Assembly: GCA_030407005.1 (NCBI GenBank)
Contig: JAUDYN010000003.1
Coordinates: forward strand, 1,736,001-1,800,000
From: Desarmillaria ectypa
Taxonomy: Eukaryota; Basidiomycota; Agaricomycetes; Agaricales; Physalacriaceae
Direction of reading: 5' to 3'
Length of the DNA: 64,000 nt
This document shows, piece by piece, positions 34,426 to 46,229 of the stretch (positions are counted from its first letter, which is position 1; each line of letters begins with the position of its first letter). The notes under the pieces are model-generated. The model was not told the origin of the DNA and did not search any database. It worked only from the letters and a program-made list of their open reading frames with translations. The position numbers and the translations under genes were made by a program.

Positions 34426-36821
34426 ATGAGCACACAGAAACGTCCAGCAAACGACCCATTACCAGGACCCCCATCAAAACAGCCTCGTCGTGCTCTATTC
34501 GGGCCTTCAGGCGAGAAAGCAAGTCCCTCGCAGAGTCTTTCTTCTCGCTGGAAGGCTGCCACGACGTCCTTCATCGACCTTATTGGCGACACGATATCCT
34601 CTGTCATACGCGGTGAGTACGGCCGTATCGACGCCGTCTTACCGCATCTTCTGATCCTTGTACAAGTGCCGCAAAAGTCAGATTTGCGCTTTGGGGCGCG
34701 TCAAGAGCCAAAAGAGGCTCAGGATCAAGCTCAGGGTATGCCCCCACCGCTATCACCTTCTCTTCAGGATGCAGAAGCAGGTCCGTCACGCCTCCGCGTC
34801 GAATCGAGGCAAAGCAGTGTCGCAGAGAGTTTGAGTATAACTGGCGGCGGGTGGCAGGACCGATACTCAGTAAACCAACGTCGACGCGACTCACAGTCGC
34901 CGTTTCGATTTTCACAGAACAGTTCTTTGCATGGAAGCGTCTCGTCATCACAAGGACTCCCGAAATTTCAGTTTAAATCCTACCAATCCAGCTCCGTACC
35001 CAACAACTTCCGAGATACACCCCTTCGCAAGCCGCGCTCACGTCTACCTGGCAGGAAAGGATCCATGGGCCCCCCTCCGGTCCCGCCGGCCCGCAATACC
35101 CTTGCATTTCCCCTCTCTGTACCCCCCTCACCTCAGCCATCTTCTTCCCGTTCAGATATAGAACCTTCACCTGGTCACATCCAACATTCCATCCAGGTGC
35201 TCACGCCCTATCTATCCAAGATAAAGCACTATGATAGACCGCATATACATGCTGCTCAGGTAGGCCTACACCATGCGCGTCTTGCCGCTCTTCTCACTCC
35301 TCGCAGCATAAAGCTCAAGTAGCAGCCGATAAGATAAGGGACCGAACGCGACTGCTAACACAATTGTACAACATGAACAAGAAACAAGGTGAGTAAATAA
35401 GTACTTTCCTGCAAGACTGATTCTAACATGGCCAAAGGCTACGGTTCCACTTTCCAAGAGTTTGACAGTTTGCTTCAGTATCGTGCTCTCTTAGAGGGTG
35501 TCGACACACCATCAAGGCAGAGACTGCTATCTGGTGCGTGTGCTTATGCATTGTTCATGACCCAGGTTCCAATATCGTAACGCGACAGCTTCACCATCGT
35601 TAACAGACCTACGTTCAAAATCTATTCAACCCATTCAACCAACCCGATTGCGTAGGCATTCTGATATTTCTGTAAGGACGTCCCTTCACTTCCTCCCCAT
35701 CCTTCAACTCAAAATGTATCTAGGAATTCCCAGGCTATCTTCGTCTCGCTCTCGAGAAAGCGCGCGCTACTTTGAACGGGTACGTGTTTGTGTCTAATCA
35801 AAGACATCCAGATTGATGGAGCGCAGGCCCAAACCTGCGGTGCCATTCAGCCCCGCTGAAGAACAATGCAGGTTAAGGGATAGAACGAAAGACGCACAAA
35901 TAGAACGTCGCCTCCGCGGGGAGAAACGAAAACCTTTACCAAAGGCCCTCCCAGACGAAGACGAACTCAAAGTGAAAGCCTTCCTCAAAAAGTCCGGTGT
36001 CGTGTCAAAGTACGAGCGAGAACAGGTCACTGGACAAGACCTTCAGCGCTTAAAGCCCGGTCAATGGCTAAATGACGAGATTATCAACTTTTACGGGGCA
36101 ATGATCCTTGGACGCTCCGAAGCTAGCAAGGAAAATCCCGCGGTCAATGGAGCAGCGAAAGGGAAGGTGACACCGTTGAATGTACATTACTTCAGTACCT
36201 TCTTTTGGTCGAAATTGGACAAGGACGGCTATGAGAAAGCACGGTTGGCAAAGTGGACAAAAAAGGTTTGAATGATGAGCAGAAGCTTGTACGCCATGAC
36301 TAAAAGTTTTGCAGTTTGACATATTCGCAAAGGATATGGTGCTTATACCGGTCAATCATAACAACATGCACTGGACGGCCGCGGCTATCAACTTCCGACG
36401 CAAACGAATAGAATCGTATGACAGTATGAATATGAACCGGCAACTGGTGTTCAAGGTATGATGGTACAGTTCCTGGAAGACAATGTAGCATTTCTCACGC
36501 CATTTCAGCTTCTTCGACATTACCTAGATGCCGAGCATCGTAATAAAAAGAAGAAACCTTTCGATTTTACTGGCTGGGAAGATTATACGCTTAAGGTGTG
36601 TAGGAATGCGGTTATAAGGCTTGGAGCGACTGAACGTAACATTCAAGAAGGACACGCCACAACAAGAGAATGGATATGATTGTGGGGTATTTACCTGCCA
36701 ATTCTTGCAATACCTATCCAAGGGTGAAGAATCATTCAACTTCTCCCAGGCTGATATTCCCTATCTTCGTCGGCGAATGATCTTGGAGATTGGACAGGCG
36801 TCACTTGGAGATGATTCATAG
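34426..36821 (+). CDS. ULP1: SUMO-specific cysteine protease ULP1 (C48 family)
   Basis: Ten exons (34426-34612, 34667-35259, 35307-35388, 35438-35533, 35607-35671, 35724-35779, 35812-36265, 36315-36455, 36509-36595, 36651-36821) give 643 residues. The N-terminal ~260 residues are disordered and Ser/Pro/Arg-rich, as in Ulp1 targeting regions. The protease domain starts at VTGQDLQRLKPGQWLNDEIINFYGAMI. The catalytic set is visible: His in NHNNMHWTAAAI, Asp in SYDSM, oxyanion Gln in TPQQENG, Cys in YDCGVFTCQF. The enzyme matures SUMO and removes it from targets at the nuclear periphery. The acceptor of the last intron could be 36647 or 36650, adding one Lys. Confidence 0.93.
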
Positions 36822-36945
36822 CATTTATATCTGCTGTATCTATTTGTGCGAGGTGTTCGTAACATGCGAGGGTGGTTGCGCGCGTCTTTATTGGCTAATA
36901 TATACAAGTAATGAACGAGAACAGTGATCAACAATGAGCCTTGCA

Positions 36946-37522
36946 TCACCTCCGGAACCACCAGACAATCATGAAAAACCAGAAAACGATGACCAGAAAG
37001 ACGATATACCACAGCCATCGGCAGCCTTGTCGCGCAGCCATGTTGTTCATTCGACGAAATGTCCCAGAGAGGACCCCGGAGGTTTCTGCAAAGGCGTCGT
37101 TCTGTCGTACAGTTCAGTGTGGTATCTCTAAGGCGACCATCTACAGAAACACACCATCTGGCTTAGCTGCACCGTCGATTCTCGAACTTCGTTCCCAATG
37201 CCAATCGTTATCTGTATTTCGAGTGTTCATTCGCTTTTGAACAACATGAAGGGGCGCAAGGCAATCACAGATCACGACTCACATCCTTCAACAGCTTTAC
37301 TTTGGCACTCAGTCCCTCCAGCATCTCATCGTTTTGTCCCTCCAAGTCATTTGCGAAGCGGTGTCCACTGGGTGCGCCAAAATAGCCACCGCCGGGGGAG
37401 GAACGCCCCGACAGTGGTAGTAGCGGTGACCGGTCACGAAGAGGTGTTCGAATTCTGCATTCACGGTTGTGGATAAGTTCTTCGACCAGTGGAGTTGATG
37501 ATGGTACTTGCCGTGATGACAT
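36946..37522 (-). CDS. BET1: v-SNARE BET1
   Basis: Exons 37522..37283, 37211..37155 and 37101..36946 give 150 residues. The SNARE motif runs from FANDLEGQNDEMLEGLSAKVKLLKDITIGIGNEVRESTVQLSQM to NDAFAETSGVLSGTFRRMNNMAARQG, matching Bet1 (EGLSAKVKMLKDITTQIGDEIRDSN). It ends in a single hydrophobic anchor (WLWYIVFLVIVFWFFMIVWW). It acts in ER-to-Golgi vesicle fusion. The N-terminus from MSSRQVPSS is short, and an additional upstream coding exon cannot be excluded. A retrotransposon lies immediately upstream of this gene. Confidence 0.9.
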
Positions 37523-37635
37523 GCGAGAACGAGAGGATTGCTGTATCTTCGTTCATGCGTACATGTTCAAATTTGGCTGTGACACGTTGGCAGAACTCAG
37601 CTGTCACGCGCAGGAGCTAGTACCTCTTAAATTAC

Positions 37636-37653
37636 TACCACCACCACCACCAC
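37636..37653 (+). repeat. (ACC)n microsatellite near the 5' end of the LINE
   Basis: About six ACC units between the BET1 upstream region and the retrotransposon. Confidence 0.7.
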
Positions 37654-37777
37654 GTCGTCTGTTTATTCTATCCAAAACTTGCTTATATTCTATTGTAACC
37701 ATCGTATTCTCATACTCTATCCTACCTGCTCTACTCTATCCCTCATTCTCGCCATTTACTCTATTGTCTCACCTGTT

Positions 37778-39430
37778 ATGTCTCAATATCAACCTCCTCC
37801 CATTCGCCCACCTAACTTTCCTGTTTCACGGGAAACCTCTCCACAACCTGAAGAGTCGGCTGGTCCTCATACATCCCTAGCCGCTGGAGTCGAACTCACC
37901 ATATTTGGTCTCAAATACGGTTATCCAGAACAGCTAAAGAAGACCTTACGGAGCGGTTGAAGACCTTCGAGCAGCCTCTTCCTCCTCTTATAATTCGGCC
38001 CGCTGACAACAGGACAGCCCTTGACTATATATACGTGTCCTTGCCTGATCTTGTTGACCCTCCTCGTCCCGACATTCTTGACGAGCTTCGTCAAGCCATC
38101 GGGGCTAAATATCCTGATCTGCGCATCATTTGGAGGTGCAGCGGTGGGTTCGATAGGTTTCGCCAGGTCTGGTTTTACGTTGACCCAGCTTTATCACTGG
38201 CACCTGAGGAGGCGAAAGACGGCTTGGAGGCTATTTTCAGGTCGAAGAAATATGAAGTTCTTACCTCTTGAAGCTCCCCGAAAACCCACCGGATCACCTT
38301 TACTTTCACCAATTCCCACATCATCGATGCTTTACTGGGTGATCATCCCGTCGTTAAACACCATACATTGTTGCCACATCGTCCTCGCTTCATTCAGCCC
38401 TATTACGGGTTGGAAATTGCTGTCCCCGGTTGTAGCGTTTACCAGACTGCAAAATCTGTCTTGGACCAGTATATCATACACAAGTATGGCCCCCATGCCA
38501 TCTATCACATCCGTACGGAGTTGGACGGTGATGTATACTGCGTCGTTCTCCACTCATGGGACATTACTGCAAGTCTTCTTCGGGATGACTCTACGGCCTT
38601 TAATCAAAGCCGTGCCTTTGCTCATTTTTTGTCATCTGCCTGTCCCATACTGCTTTTTGTCCTAAATACATACGGCGTACCTTCCAACTTTGCTTCCATC
38701 ATTGGCAATGTGGGACCCAACGCCAATGAGGTCAGCTTATTGAAGTCCGAGCTTGATGAACTCCGTCGTCAGATCGCTCGTGCCGCTGAATTATACGCTC
38801 GAATGTTGGAACGGCAGGAGGAGATTAATCATCATGTTAACGCTCAAACTTCTAAGGTCATGGGAGCTATGGCCGCGGTCGTCCTTTATTCCTCCGCACA
38901 GATCACTCTTGCTCAGGCGCAGAATCGTTATGATAATCTCCTGAACAAGAAGGAGCATCTCGAACTTACTGCTCACAGCTTCTGCAGGCCATCGGCTCAT
39001 GCTTCAGGGCCAAGTGACACTTCTCCAGCCGCGCATTGGTTCTGCTTTACATGATATCGACAGGTATACATCTGAGCTCGCCCTTGCTCATCAGCAACTC
39101 CTTCCTGAGGGCACTTCATCTAAACCGCCATCACTTCCTCCTAATAGTTCTCGTCCTCGGACACCGTTGAGTCCCGCCCCGAGGTACCCTCCAGGGATGG
39201 GTCCTCCCTCCTCTCGTGCTACCTCACTGGGACCCTCATCTTCTTCCTATGCCCGAGCTCGACACCCAGATGATGATATGGATCTCGATGGCAGTTCAGC
39301 CGCTGATAAATCTACTGCACCTCGTAAAAAACGACGAAAAACTCGGGGATTTCCATCCCCTTCACTAAACCCCCAGCCCTCACGTCCTCGTCCTCTTCAG
39401 GACCAACCGTCCGACAACGCAGATTTGTAA
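37778..39430 (+). pseudogene. LINE ORF1 remnant
   Basis: Begins MSQYQPPPIRPPNFP and continues across at least three frame changes (about 37958, 38270 and 38980). It includes PLIIRPADNRTALDYIYVSLPD, IHKYGPHAIYHIRTELDGDVYCVVLHSWD, and a coiled coil NEVSLLKSELDELRRQIARA followed by AELYARMLERQEEINHH. It ends in a Pro/Ser-rich tail with a basic patch (PRKKRRKTRG). The arrangement coiled coil plus basic tail suggests an RNA-binding chaperone-like ORF1, by family analogy. Confidence 0.7.
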
Positions 39431-39589
39431 AATGGAGTTCTACTGTACCCTATGGTGAAAATGGGGTAGCGGACGGTTATGTACCTCTCTTTCTTTCATC
39501 ATCGTGTTCACTGTCTTTTCCAATTATATGCCTGTTGTTCATGCTCATCCTTCTTTCGTGCTTACCTTCCGTTATGGTGGTCCAGCCCT

Positions 39590-42500
39590 TATGATCGCTG
39601 GCTCTCAATGTAAATGGTATCGGTGATTCTCTCCAGATTCAGCACATGCATCGTGCCATGTCACGCATTCAACCCCATGTTGCTGTTTTGGGGGAAACGA
39701 AATCACAACTACCTGTTGCCCAGCGGTTTCGATTAACTGACTATAATCTTTTTGAGTCCACAGGCGTTCCTGTATCATGAACACTTGGAAAATGGGGCAT
39801 GATCTTGGCGTTGCGAAAAGACGTTCACGCACAGCCTGTTCAGATTCCTGATAATTTACATGGCCGAGCCGTTATTGCTGATACATTTCTGCCTACTTCT
39901 GACGGGAAAGCGACACCTCACAGGATCATTGCTATATATGCACCATGGGACCCTGGGATTCCAGACATCATTACTAATTTCTGGGCAGACATAACTGATT
40001 TATGTTCGTCTGCTCCTGCTGGTAATTGGTCACTCCATGGTGACTCCAATGCTACCCTTGCCGCCTGTGAAACAACATCGACTTCTCCCCATCGCCCTTC
40101 GACATGAGAATCCTACTCTGCACTTTTGCTATCTTTATCTGGAACTGATTTGTGGTCTCACGTTCCTGACAGAAATGCAGACTCTTCACTTATAAGGGGG
40201 TGTTGGGGCGTTCAATCATTGACCATGTCGCATGCTCTACTCGGTTACTTGTGGAGGGTCATATTGATGTCTTGCCTACTTTCTTTGGTTCCACGGATCA
40301 CCGCGCTATCATCGCTGAGCTCTTTCTACATTCCCTTCTCTTTCTGTATGCTTCTGGACACGTGTTCCTTCCGATATAGATACTCTGGTCATTCTGACAG
40401 GAAAAAACGGTTGGAAAATGTTAATGCTACGGTGTCCGCTGGTGTTCATGCGGATATATCGTTGTTATAGCCCATTGATGACGATATTACTTTCAATTAC
40501 ATTTATGCGAAGTTTGGTGACCTCTTACTTAGCGCTGCAACATCCTCCTTTGTCTGGCCTACTAACAGAACAGGCATTGCATGATCCCTTCGTAATGTCT
40601 CTAACATGAATATTCATGCTTCAATGCGGGAGTACAAGCGGGTTAATAGATTGATGGCAGCTGCAAGGCGTGATCGTCGTCTCTTCTCTTCCTTCTACCT
40701 TTCCTCTCCATGGGCTTTCCCTCTATTAACTGCTTACAATGCCAACCTTCATGACCATATCTGTTCCATATCATCTTATACTCTTTCTCACGATGATCTC
40801 GTTGGCTTGCAGCATTTTCTACAAGGTGTCTGTTCCAGTCTTTCGAAGCTTCGTTATCAGGAGAGTCAGTGTGAGTTGTGCCATAGGGAAATGGCTTATT
40901 CATATTCTCAGGTCAATTCCTTGCTGCTTGGCAGCTCTGCAAAATGCCTTTGCCCTCGCAACTTTCTGCCACCTCCACTTGTGCTCGAAGACCCTGATGT
41001 ACCTGATGCATATGTGCCATCTCCTCAGCTTGTGAAGTCAACTACCATTCGCTACTTCATGACCCTCTATACAAAAGATCTTCATTCCCCACAGCCAAAA
41101 CCATGGATGGATTCACTCTCAGTCCTTGCTATTCGCCAGAGGACTGCTTCTGATCCTTTCCAGTGGCTACAACTTCTTGATATCGCTGTGTTACGTCGAG
41201 GCAGTACTCGTCCTGCTCCAGGAACTGATTGCTGAGAGAAATGGTGGCTGAAATCATTAGACGATTACAGCCTTGTCGTCATTCAGCATTTGGCGGATTT
41301 TATTATTTCACACTCCCATGTTCTGGCCTCGCTCAAGCCTACTACAATTTCCACACAATAATAGCACCTGGCTCACTTTTTTTCACAAGAAGGGTGCCCA
41401 TATACTTCTCTCAAATTATCGAGGTGTCGCTTGCAGTCAATATCTGCTGAACTTCGTTGCTTCATGGCATAATATCTTTCTCACTCCTTATCTTGTGAAG
41501 CATGCTATTCTTCTCCAAGCTCAGATCGCTACACAGCCTGGCATTCAAGGACATGGTCTTCTCTCCCTCCTTGCCCAACTTGGAGTTTTCGTGAGAAACA
41601 GCCATTATATATTCTGAAGCGTGATCAGCAGAAGAGATTTGATATGTTGGAACCTGAGGGATTTCATGGTGCTTTATGGGCATACGGCTTACCTGACACC
41701 TTGATAAAATTCAATATTTCCTCTCAAGCTGACGTTCCTTACATGGTCAAGACTGCATATGGTCTTACTGACTCCTTGGTGTCAAAAATTCATCCTTGCC
41801 TCTCATTTCAGCTTATTTCTCATTCTCATGTGGTTGAACTGGATCACCTGCTTGCTAAAAAGGTTCATGACTTCTTCGGGTTCCCCTTTCCTTTTCATTC
41901 GCAGCTCCCATCTCTTCCCATTGTTCTCTTGGGGGCAGACTTCCTTTCAATCACGTCCATCAATGCTGAAGTCACCGTTGGCGGTATCATACATGACTTG
42001 GATCACCATGTTCTCATGTTTCGATGCATGGCCCAGATTACCATGGCCGATTGGGCCTGTACTTATAACTCTTGTACCTTTCCCTTTGAAGCCTCTTCTT
42101 TAGCCCGCTCCTTCAGGCCTAGCTTTCATGGGAAGTTACCTCATACGTGGTTGTTGGCTCATGATGTTCTTCGTTCCTTGAATGTCTCCATTCGTTCTAC
42201 TGACCAATCAAATGTCAGCCTTGGTCAACTCTCACTTACCCACATATGTTCTTCTCTTCGTGATTATCCAAATGGTATTGGAATCATCTCGTTCGTGCTC
42301 TTGATGGATCACCAATATCTCATCTTATTTATGGTGATCTATCCCTTGCTCTTCCATGAAATACTTGTCAGGAGCAAGCAGAGCGGGATGTTTTATCGCT
42401 ACTAAGAAACCTGTTTGATCGTATTTCAGTGCCTCACATCCCATCACAACTCACGGCGTCCTCTATCCTTCAACCAAGATCTATCATCCTTGCTGCCATT

Positions 42501-43604
42501 CATGCTTCTCATTCTTATGCACTTTCCCTTCCATCTTTCTCATTGTTCCTCATCCTTGCTGCTCTCCTTTACAGAGCAGACCCTCAGTCAGACATTTTCT
42601 CACCCTTCACTGATCACCTCAATGCTGTTCACTTCCTACATAATGCCCTGCGTCTTCCTCCTGCTTTACATGTTTGGAGTTCTTTGCCGGCTCGGCCCCT
42701 GTATTGTTGGTTGTACAACATCTTGCAATCTTTCCCCAGCACCTCTGCACTTCAATATTTGCATGCTCATACCAACCATCACGACATCGCTTCTTGGGCA
42801 AATGACGCCGTTGACATTCATGCTACTCGCTCTCAGACCGTTGATCCTCACCCTGCGTTCGTGCCCTTGCCCACTTTCACCATGGATGATTGCATCCTCT
42901 TTCGCGATGACACGGGCTTTTTGGAGTCTAGCATTGGGCCGTTCATTAGATCGTTATTGCACCATCAGTTACGATCAAGTACTGATTTCGTGCCCGCCGG
43001 ATTTATGAATTGGTCTCTTTATGATCACCACTCCCCTCCTCTTCATCCTTACACAAGGACTTCCTATGCTTATTCCGCTGTCGTGCAAATGTATGCTCGC
43101 TCCCAGCAGCTTGCCACAAAACATACTTTATTTTTGAGATTGGGCAACATTTCTCCTCGCTGCCGTTTTGGTTGTGGAGTTGTCGAAACGGCACATCACC
43201 TTTTCGTGTCTTGTCAGACGTTTACTTCCTTGCGGACCTCTTATATCTCTCATGCATTGACAGCGCTACAGGATCTCATCGACAGGAGTGATGATCAGAT
43301 CAATCATTCTTTCCATGTTTTCTCCCTTCGTCATACTGCTGAAGTCTTATTCACGGATGATGTGGCGCGGCCTCTTGCAGAGTCCAGGTATTACTTTGGC
43401 CTTCTCCCTAGGCTTGACACTTTGATTTCTCAACTTACTGCGTGGTCCCCAGTGAGTCGAGATCGTTTCGCCTGTAGAGCTGGCATACCATATCTGTCCA
43501 ACTCGCAGCACGCATTCGGGGTTATAGTCAGCGGCATACTGCCTTTTACTATGGCATGCGGTCCCGGTCCCATTATTCTCGTGTTCCTTTGCCTGCCCAT
43601 TTAG
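39590..43604 (+). pseudogene. LINE ORF2 remnant (endonuclease and reverse transcriptase)
   Basis: The start reads LNVNGIGDSLQIQHMHRAMSRI then VAVLGETKSQLP, the endonuclease active-site region, followed by HRIIAIYAPWDPG and a GNWSLHGDSNATL segment. Downstream, AHILLSNYRGVACSQYLLNFVASWHN, QIATQPGIQGHGLLSLLAQL and EPEGFHGALWAYGLPDTLIKF are RT fingers. From there to INAEVTVGGIIHDLDHH only ~150 nt remain where several hundred are expected, so the catalytic palm is deleted. The C-terminal RCRFGCGVVETAHHLFVSC is the usual Cys/His motif. Internal stops and frameshifts occur throughout. Confidence 0.75.
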
Positions 43605-43728
43605 AGCATTGGCAGCGGCAACTACCTTCTTCTTTGCCGGCACCTTCACGATGAAAGAGCACTGGGTGTGGGTTGAATGGAATGTAGTTTTATTACTTCT
43701 TGACTTTGGTCTATGTCTTTCCCCTCTC

Positions 43729-43755
43729 TTACTTTACTTTACCTTACTTTACTTC
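43729..43755 (+). repeat. (CTTTA)n tract at the retrotransposon 3' end
   Basis: About five ctta/cttta units directly after the last coding remnant of the LINE; such short tandem tails mark the 3' end of many non-LTR elements. Confidence 0.65.
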
Positions 43756-43760
43756 AACTA

Positions 43761-44094
43761 CAATGAGCCGGCGAGTTGGTGTACTCGTACCTAGCTGAGT
43801 TACTTACGTAACATAGTCGGCCAATCGTAGCATCTTTCCATCTTAACTATACATCAATACGCAGGAGAAATAAACAGGAAACAACTACACCTGGATCTAC
43901 AGGTTAAAAGGTCGAAACAGTACCGAATTTATGGTATAAAATAATGTAAAGTAACCGGGTGCAACAGAACATGCGAATGGATAGAACTAGATGTTCAAGA
44001 TACCTGTCAAACGTTCGTGCCCGATGATGTATACAATGCCCAAGTAATCCGTACAATGATTAAATATCATGGAAAGTCGTGTGATACACCATGG
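43761..44094. other. Intergenic, LINE 3' flank to UPF0658 stop
   Basis: 334 bp without a recognisable feature; probably 3' UTR of the UPF0658 gene plus ancestral flank. Confidence 0.5.
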
Positions 44095-45719
44095 TCAATC
44101 GATGCTCATACGATTTGGATTGGCGCTGGCTGCTCTGCTATGCGACACATTCTTCCCGGACATAGTGTTCTTTCGTTTCACTAAACGCAAAAATCTCAGC
44201 ATTAGTCAGTAAATATCTGAAGAAATACCAACGTGAATCTTTCAATCCTCGGCCGAAACTCCTCGTGATAAGGTATGAAAAAACGAAAGTGACAGAAAGC
44301 AACAGGATCGCAATGACGGCTGAAACAAAGATCAACGATGTGCGGTATAAAGATGTTGACGAAGTCTTACAAAAGGTGGTAAGTGACTTCCATATGAATT
44401 GAAATTCTCGATTCTTGTACATGAGGACTTTCACGAGCTAGGCAAATCTATGAGACTCATCGACGGCACTTAAACAAGTGCATACCTTGTATATGAAATA
44501 GACCATTGCACCCACACAGCCTGACATGAAGGTCGCCATCATCCACTTGTTCTCGTGCTTCGCGGCATAATGGCCTTCCACCAAAAGAACGATCGATAAA
44601 GGGAGAGCAGCAATGGTCACATAATATTCCCAGTCGTTGCTGTTAAGTACCAGCCATAAAAACTGGACCGAAAACCCCGCAAAGAAGAAAACGTCGAATT
44701 TGATCAGACATTCATAAATCTGATAATTAGCGTATAGTTTCTTGATCCTCCTGTCAGCGCCAAGGAACTTGTATACTTTCCAACCAAATTCGTGGTAAAT
44801 CTTCCACCCCAGACCCATAAACGCAAGTTCAGCAGCTGCAATCACGCAAGGGATTATTACAGTGAGAACGTTGATTGGGATATCAGAAATGCCGCCAGAG
44901 GCTCCATCAACATTCTGCAGCACCGCCTTAATTTCGCCTATCTGTATGACAGCGTAGAGAAGTAGCAGAGCATTGAAGAGACTGTGGATATATTGAATAC
45001 CAGGACTGAATCCACAGCGAAGACAGCGACATACGTTAAAGCGACAAACTGTAGTGTATTTCTTGTCACGACAGCTTCCGCAGCCATGTAAAATTGAAAC
45101 ACACTGTGCTACTTGTTCAATGGATGAAATGAGAAAAAAGTGTTATGCTTACTGAGCTATGGCAAATATACTCAGGTAGACGGACATCTTTTTGGTGTTT
45201 ACGCTGTCTTGGGTCTCTCGATTCACCCTCACGAGTAGCTCTCCTTCGATAGCAAGATCTATTGCGGTTTCAATGAGAACCGTTAAGACGTATAGGCGAC
45301 ATGCTATTGAGTCCGGAATTATCTAGAGCGGCATGAGATTATTATAATCAAAATCAAAGAACTGGCAGACCCACATTGGCCCATTGATACCACCGTTGCT
45401 TCTCCATATCCTTCGCCGGCGAGGGCGGATAAAGAGGCAGAGGTTGATCGTGGAAGGTATCATCCGACTGCTTTGAGGAAAAAGTAGTCTTCATGGGCGT
45501 CGAGGGGTCCCGACGGTGTTGTGGTGCGCCCATCGTTGGCGTTTCAACGGCGAATGTCTTGTGATGGGCATTGACGGCGTAGGGAGAAGCATACTCGTCA
45601 ATGAGATCATCGTAGGATACCTTGACTTCGGACTGCGGTTCTTGGAAATACGGCGACTTTGCCTGATAGTGATAGTGGGACAGGTCGTCTGAGTCGGGAT
45701 AAGATGCCTGGTGCGCCAT
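44095..45719 (-). CDS. UPF0658 Golgi membrane protein
   Basis: Exons 45719..45375, 45322..45153, 45103..45035, 44981..44486, 44437..44371, 44319..44233 and 44180..44095 give 439 residues. After a ~115-residue cytosolic head (rich in Tyr/Pro/Ser) come several membrane spans: IACRLYVLTVLIETAIDLA, FQFYMAAEAVVTRNTL, LFNALLLLYAVIQIGEI, VLTVIIPCVIAAAELAFMGLGWKIYHEFGWKVYKFLGADRRIK, FDVFFFAGFSVQFLWLVL, TIAALPLSIVLLVEGHYAAKHENKWMM and SVIAILLLSVTFVFSYLITRSFGRGLK. The HEFGWKVYKFLGADRRIKKLY and FGRGLK motifs and the end NRMSID match the UPF0658 family placed in the Golgi of fission yeast. Function is unknown. Confidence 0.88.
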
Positions 45720-46229
45720 GGGAAGGTTGGAGAGCACGTCGGCCTGCGAGTAAAAGGATTGTTGTACCCTTGACTAAGAGCAATGAAGGAAAGTGGCGGG
45801 AAGAAAAGAGAAAAGAGAGTGAGTTAGCTTTGCGTGCTGCGTTCGTTGGGAGGAGGTGCAGACACACTCGCAAATTCCTGTGTTTCTTGTTTGGCCTTGA
45901 TTGATGCAAAGGTGGCACAGCCAAGCCCAAGCCCACGTTCCGTTCCTTCCGCTTGAAATATGGGATGTCGTTAGTTCGCTTGACCGAGACCTGCTCGGTA
46001 TTCGATATCTGGAAAAGCTCTGGCAATTCGTGGCAGTGGTGGTGAGGACCGCAGAGCAACCGGGAATATCTATTTTAGAGTACCTTGGTAACAAGAAATT
46101 AATTGCTCTTGCACATGGCCTTAGCATGGCTATCAAATGACCATCTTAACATTATCCTAAACACCAGAAATCTAAACCGTCTGTAGTTCTCTAAACCTCC
46201 AAGGCAAAGCATTTTGAACAGTAACATCA
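45720..46229. other. Intergenic, UPF0658 start to PTH2 stop
   Basis: 510 bp that must contain the UPF0658 promoter and the PTH2 3' UTR. Open frames across it on both strands are mutually overlapping shadows with no domain. Confidence 0.5.

Larger units (their letters stand above)
37778..43760 (+). mobile_element. Degenerate non-LTR (LINE-type) retrotransposon
   Basis: The ~6-kb block has two successive reading regions in one orientation. It lacks introns, codes for an ORF1-type protein, then an APE-type endonuclease, reverse-transcriptase flanks and a C-terminal Cys/His motif, and ends at a short (CTTTA)n tract (43729-43755). This is the layout of Agaricomycete LINEs. Frames are broken by many indels. 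A segment that should hold the reverse-transcriptase palm is largely absent. No convincing target-site duplication could be found by eye. The element sits between the start of BET1 and the 3' end of the UPF0658 gene. Confidence 0.85.

Noticed and set aside
37590..43800. Target-site duplication around the LINE (agctagtacct near 37616 against tacctagctgag near 43787)
   Set aside because: The two strings are not direct repeats; similarity is partial and partly inverted.
45774..46136. Open frames on both strands upstream of the UPF0658 gene
   Set aside because: Located in its promoter/5' UTR, no recognisable protein, no good start context.
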